From AC-69 sp036519575 (GTDB taxonomy: Bacteria; Actinomycetota; UBA4738; HRBIN12), in NCBI GenBank assembly GCA_036519575.1, contig DATDKZ010000011.1, forward strand, positions 1-7,690: a stretch of 7,690 bases of DNA, given 5' to 3'. Under the pieces are notes generated by a model. That model was not told the DNA's origin. It was given only the letters and a program-made list of their open reading frames with translations, and did no database searches. The stretch's first letter is position 1. Every line of letters starts with the position of its first letter. Position numbers and translations under genes: made by a program. This document shows, in pieces, positions 5,684-7,690 of the stretch.

Positions 5684-7201
5684 TCACAGGCCCGCGGCGG
5701 CATCCTTTGACAAGCGGCGGAGGGCGTCCAGGATCCGATCGACGTCGGCCTCGGTTGACAGGTAGTTCACGACGCCGGCCCGGAGATAGGTGCGGCCGCG
5801 GAGCTTCGTGGTCGACACCCAGCCCACCCCGCTCACCTCGAGCGCCCGCTGGAGCCGGTCTTGGTAGGCGTCGAGCTCGGAGGGATCCATCCCCGACGGC
5901 ACGTGACGGAAGCACACCACCGAGAGCTCCGGCTCCTCGGGAACGACCTCGAACTCGCCGGACGCCTTGCACCCCTTCACCAGATACGCGGCCAGATCGT
6001 CGTTGTGTTCGATCAACCGCCCGAAACCCTCCGTACCGAGATGCTTCCACGACGTCCACAGCTTCAGCGCGCGGAACCGGCGCGTCCCCTCGATCGAGTA
6101 CTGCATCCAGTTGAGCGGCGCGTCCTCCGGGTTCGGATAGCGGTAGTACTCGGGCTCCCGATGGAACGTCCGCACCAGGTCTTCCCGGCGCTTCATCACC
6201 AGGGCACCGATGTCGTAGGACTGGAAGAACCACTTGTGCGGATCGATCGTTACCGAGTCGGCTCGCTCCAGGTCCGGCACGCGGCCGGCATCGCGCTTGG
6301 AGAACCGGGCCCCGCCGCCGTACGCCGCGTCGACGTGCAGCCACATGCGCTCGCGCTCCGCGATGTCGGCCAGCTCCCCAACCAGGTCGACCGACCCGGT
6401 GTTCGTCGACCCACTCACCGCGGCGATGGCGAATGGGAGCAAGCCATTCGCCCGGTCCTGGGCCACAGCCTCCGCCACAGGCCGGCCCTGCAAACGGAAC
6501 CGCTCGTCCGATTGCACGATCCGAAGCGTCTCCGGCGGGAACCCCAGTACCGAGAGCCCTCGCTCGATGGAGAAGTGGGCCTGATCCGAGGCGTACACAC
6601 GCACGCCTTCGAGCGCGCTTCCCCGCGAGGGCTCCGAGCGCTCGAGCAACGTCGGCAGATGCACGTCGCGGGCCGCCGTCAAGGCCATGATGTTCGCCAT
6701 CACGCCGCCAGACGTGAGCACTCCCCAGCTCCCCTGTCCGAACCCCACCAGCTCCCGAAGCCACGCCGTGACCTCTTCCTCCACCAACGCCCCGATCGGC
6801 CCCGCCGCCCACACGTCGACCCCCTGGTTCAGCCAATGGGCCAGGACCTCGCCGGAGATCGACATCGGGAGCGGCGGCGGGGTGAAGTAGCTGTAGGACC
6901 CGGGGTGTTGCGAGCTGAACGCGAAGGGGGCCACGCGCTCGCGGAACTCGGTCAGCACCTCGCTGGAACGGGCCGGCTTCTCAGGCGGTGGCGCCGGCTC
7001 GTTACCCGGGCCGAAGTACGTCTTTCGCATCTCGGAGTACGACTCGGTCGGTACCGGGCGGCGCATGCCGTCCTCGTAGAGCCAGTCGAGCGCGGTGCCC
7101 CACGTGAGCCGCCCCAGCTCTTCCAATGCCTCTCTGGCCTCGCCCGGGTCGCGGAAGCCGATCAGCTCGGGTTCGGGATGCCAGGAGAACGGATCGGGCA
7201 C
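5684..7201 (-). CDS. Group II PLP-dependent decarboxylase, aromatic-L-amino-acid decarboxylase type
   Basis: 505 residues, a full-length cytosolic enzyme. Seen: H209 in SDQAHFSIERG (stacks on PLP, His192 of human DDC), T266 in SGSTNTGS (Thr246), D291 in WLHVDAAYGG (Asp271), the Schiff-base lysine K323 in DPHKWFF (Lys303), and Y352 in FHREPEYY, exactly 29 residues after the lysine as is Tyr332 in DDC, then GTRRFRALKLW. The tyrosine at that loop position favours decarboxylation over the aldehyde synthase reaction of Phe-bearing relatives. Known: the family turns amino acids into amines plus CO2. The substrate pocket near HPGSYSYFTPPP (99-110) differs from DDC, so tyrosine, phenylalanine, tryptophan or another amino acid are all possible. 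Start: GTG at 7201 without a Shine-Dalgarno but 12 bases behind a TAGGCT. It lies 65 bp downstream of an EamA-type transporter on the same strand. Confidence 0.92.
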   Translation of the reverse strand: MPDPFSWHPEPELIGFRDPGEAREALEELGRLTWGTALDWLYEDGMRRPVPTESYSEMRKTYFGPGNEPAPPPEKPARSSEVLTEFRERVAPFAFSSQHPGSYSYFTPPPLPMSISGEVLAHWLNQGVDVWAAGPIGALVEEEVTAWLRELVGFGQGSWGVLTSGGVMANIMALTAARDVHLPTLLERSEPSRGSALEGVRVYASDQAHFSIERGLSVLGFPPETLRIVQSDERFRLQGRPVAEAVAQDRANGLLPFAIAAVSGSTNTGSVDLVGELADIAERERMWLHVDAAYGGGARFSKRDAGRVPDLERADSVTIDPHKWFFQSYDIGALVMKRREDLVRTFHREPEYYRYPNPEDAPLNWMQYSIEGTRRFRALKLWTSWKHLGTEGFGRLIEHNDDLAAYLVKGCKASGEFEVVPEEPELSVVCFRHVPSGMDPSELDAYQDRLQRALEVSGVGWVSTTKLRGRTYLRAGVVNYLSTEADVDRILDALRRLSKDAAAGL

Positions 7202-7207
7202 CCGCGG

Positions 7208-7213
7208 AGCCTA
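7208..7213 (-). promoter_or_regulatory. Putative leaderless promoter -10 element of the decarboxylase gene
   Basis: On the minus strand TAGGCT fits TANNNT at exactly -12 to -7 from the GTG at 7201, which would place the transcription start on the first base of the start codon. There is no Shine-Dalgarno between them. No convincing -35 is present. This would give the decarboxylase its own promoter, separate from the upstream transporter. Confidence 0.45.
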
Positions 7214-7266
7214 GCAAACGCCCTCGCGATGACCGGCGCGACGCCCTCACACGAGCCAGGAAGGCG

Positions 7267-7690
7267 TCAGGCGATGAGCACGGTCAGGATGGACACCCCG
7301 GCCACGATCGCGACGACGCCGACGAGCTGGAGTCGGGTCAGCCGCTCGTCGAACAGCACCCGGGCGGCGAGCGCGGAGAGCGCCGCGAATTGGGCACCGA
7401 GCACCGCGGCGACCGCGATCCCGTGGCGGGCTCCGATCGCGAAGGAGGCGAAGCCGATGACTTCAGCTACCCCGGCCACCGCCACGAGCGGGACCGTGGG
7501 CCGGGTGATGCGCAATCGAGCGGTCACCGCGAGGGGGACCGCGACCGCGGCCACGCCCACCGCTCGGGCCGGGAGCACCGCCCAGGGGATGGGCAGGTCC
7601 TGGCTGACCCGACCGGTGGCGTAGATGCTGATCCCAAAGGAGAGCGCGGCACCCAGGGCGAAGAGAGCCGCCACGCCGTCGCGTGCCTCC
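7267..7690 (-). CDS. EamA/DMT-family transporter, C-terminal half (cut by window edge)
   Basis: The minus-strand frame is open from the right edge to a TGA at 7267-7269; 140 residues are visible and the true start is outside the window. Seen: five hydrophobic segments, roughly VAALFALGAALSFGISIYA, WAVLPARAVGVAAVAVPLAV, LVAVAGVAEVIGFASFAIGA, AVAAVLGAQFAALSALAARV and LVGVVAIVAGVSILTVLIA, with DERLTRLQLVGVV before the last helix, the usual ending of the second EamA repeat. Known: drug/metabolite transporters of this type have ten helices and commonly export amino acids, amines or other small molecules. Inference: given the decarboxylase 65 bp downstream, export of its amine product or uptake/efflux of its substrate is possible. 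The GTG at 7672-7674 is internal to the family domain and not a likely start. Confidence 0.85.
   Translation of the reverse strand, partial: EARDGVAALFALGAALSFGISIYATGRVSQDLPIPWAVLPARAVGVAAVAVPLAVTARLRITRPTVPLVAVAGVAEVIGFASFAIGARHGIAVAAVLGAQFAALSALAARVLFDERLTRLQLVGVVAIVAGVSILTVLIA

Noticed and set aside
5678..5700. CCGCC/GGCGG hairpin after the small membrane protein, as a terminator.
   Set aside because: Only five pairs, a 13-base loop and just a short CTTT downstream; too weak to call.
7240..7268. GACGCC/GGCGTC inverted repeat in the transporter-decarboxylase spacer, as a terminator.
   Set aside because: Six pairs with a 17-base loop and no T-run on the minus strand.
1..7690. Looked for CRISPR repeats, tRNA/rRNA, transposases, phage genes, toxin-antitoxin pairs and defence genes.
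   Set aside because: No periodic repeats, no cloverleaf-like or rRNA sequence and no such protein motifs were seen on either strand.

Overview
The window is ordinary, GC-rich, densely packed bacterial chromosome. High GC, frequent GTG starts, start codons sitting just behind TANNNT -10 elements (leaderless style), a PspC-domain histidine kinase and a NarL/LuxR-type regulator together suggest Actinomycetota, perhaps an uncultured soil or freshwater lineage. That placement is inference; no rRNA or marker gene is present. I see no tRNA, rRNA, CRISPR array, transposase or phage gene.

Layout, left to right. (1) On the minus strand, the N-terminal third of a secreted-type amidase-signature enzyme, cut by the window edge. 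(2) A 160-bp divergent spacer. (3) On the plus strand, a class I/II PLP aminotransferase followed after 28 bp by msrA (methionine sulfoxide reductase A). (4) Tail to tail with msrA, sharing a CTAG stop tetranucleotide, a minus-strand two-component pair: a PspC-fused histidine kinase and, overlapping its stop, a NarL/LuxR response regulator. (5) Divergent from the kinase, on the plus strand, a membrane protein with its own PspC domain and a LiaF-like C-terminal domain, translationally coupled to an 85-residue two-helix membrane protein. (6) On the minus strand, a complete group II PLP decarboxylase of the aromatic amino acid decarboxylase type. (7) Upstream of it on the same strand, the C-terminal half of an EamA/DMT-type transporter cut by the right edge.

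The most coherent functional unit is 2236-5677: kinase, regulator, PspC/LiaF-like protein and small membrane protein. It looks like an envelope-stress sensing module in which the kinase and its divergent neighbour share the same N-terminal sensory block (PspC plus two further helices). The decarboxylase and transporter may make and export an amine. The aminotransferase and msrA probably form a short operon; msrA may protect against the same oxidative or envelope damage, but nothing in the sequence ties it to the two-component system.

No novel defence or mobile system is visible. The points most worth checking are a 15-bp perfect inverted repeat (19 bp with an internal loop) embedded in frame in the linker of the PspC/LiaF-like gene, an MsrA lacking a normally conserved active-site Asp through a 3-residue gap, and the divergent PspC pair itself.
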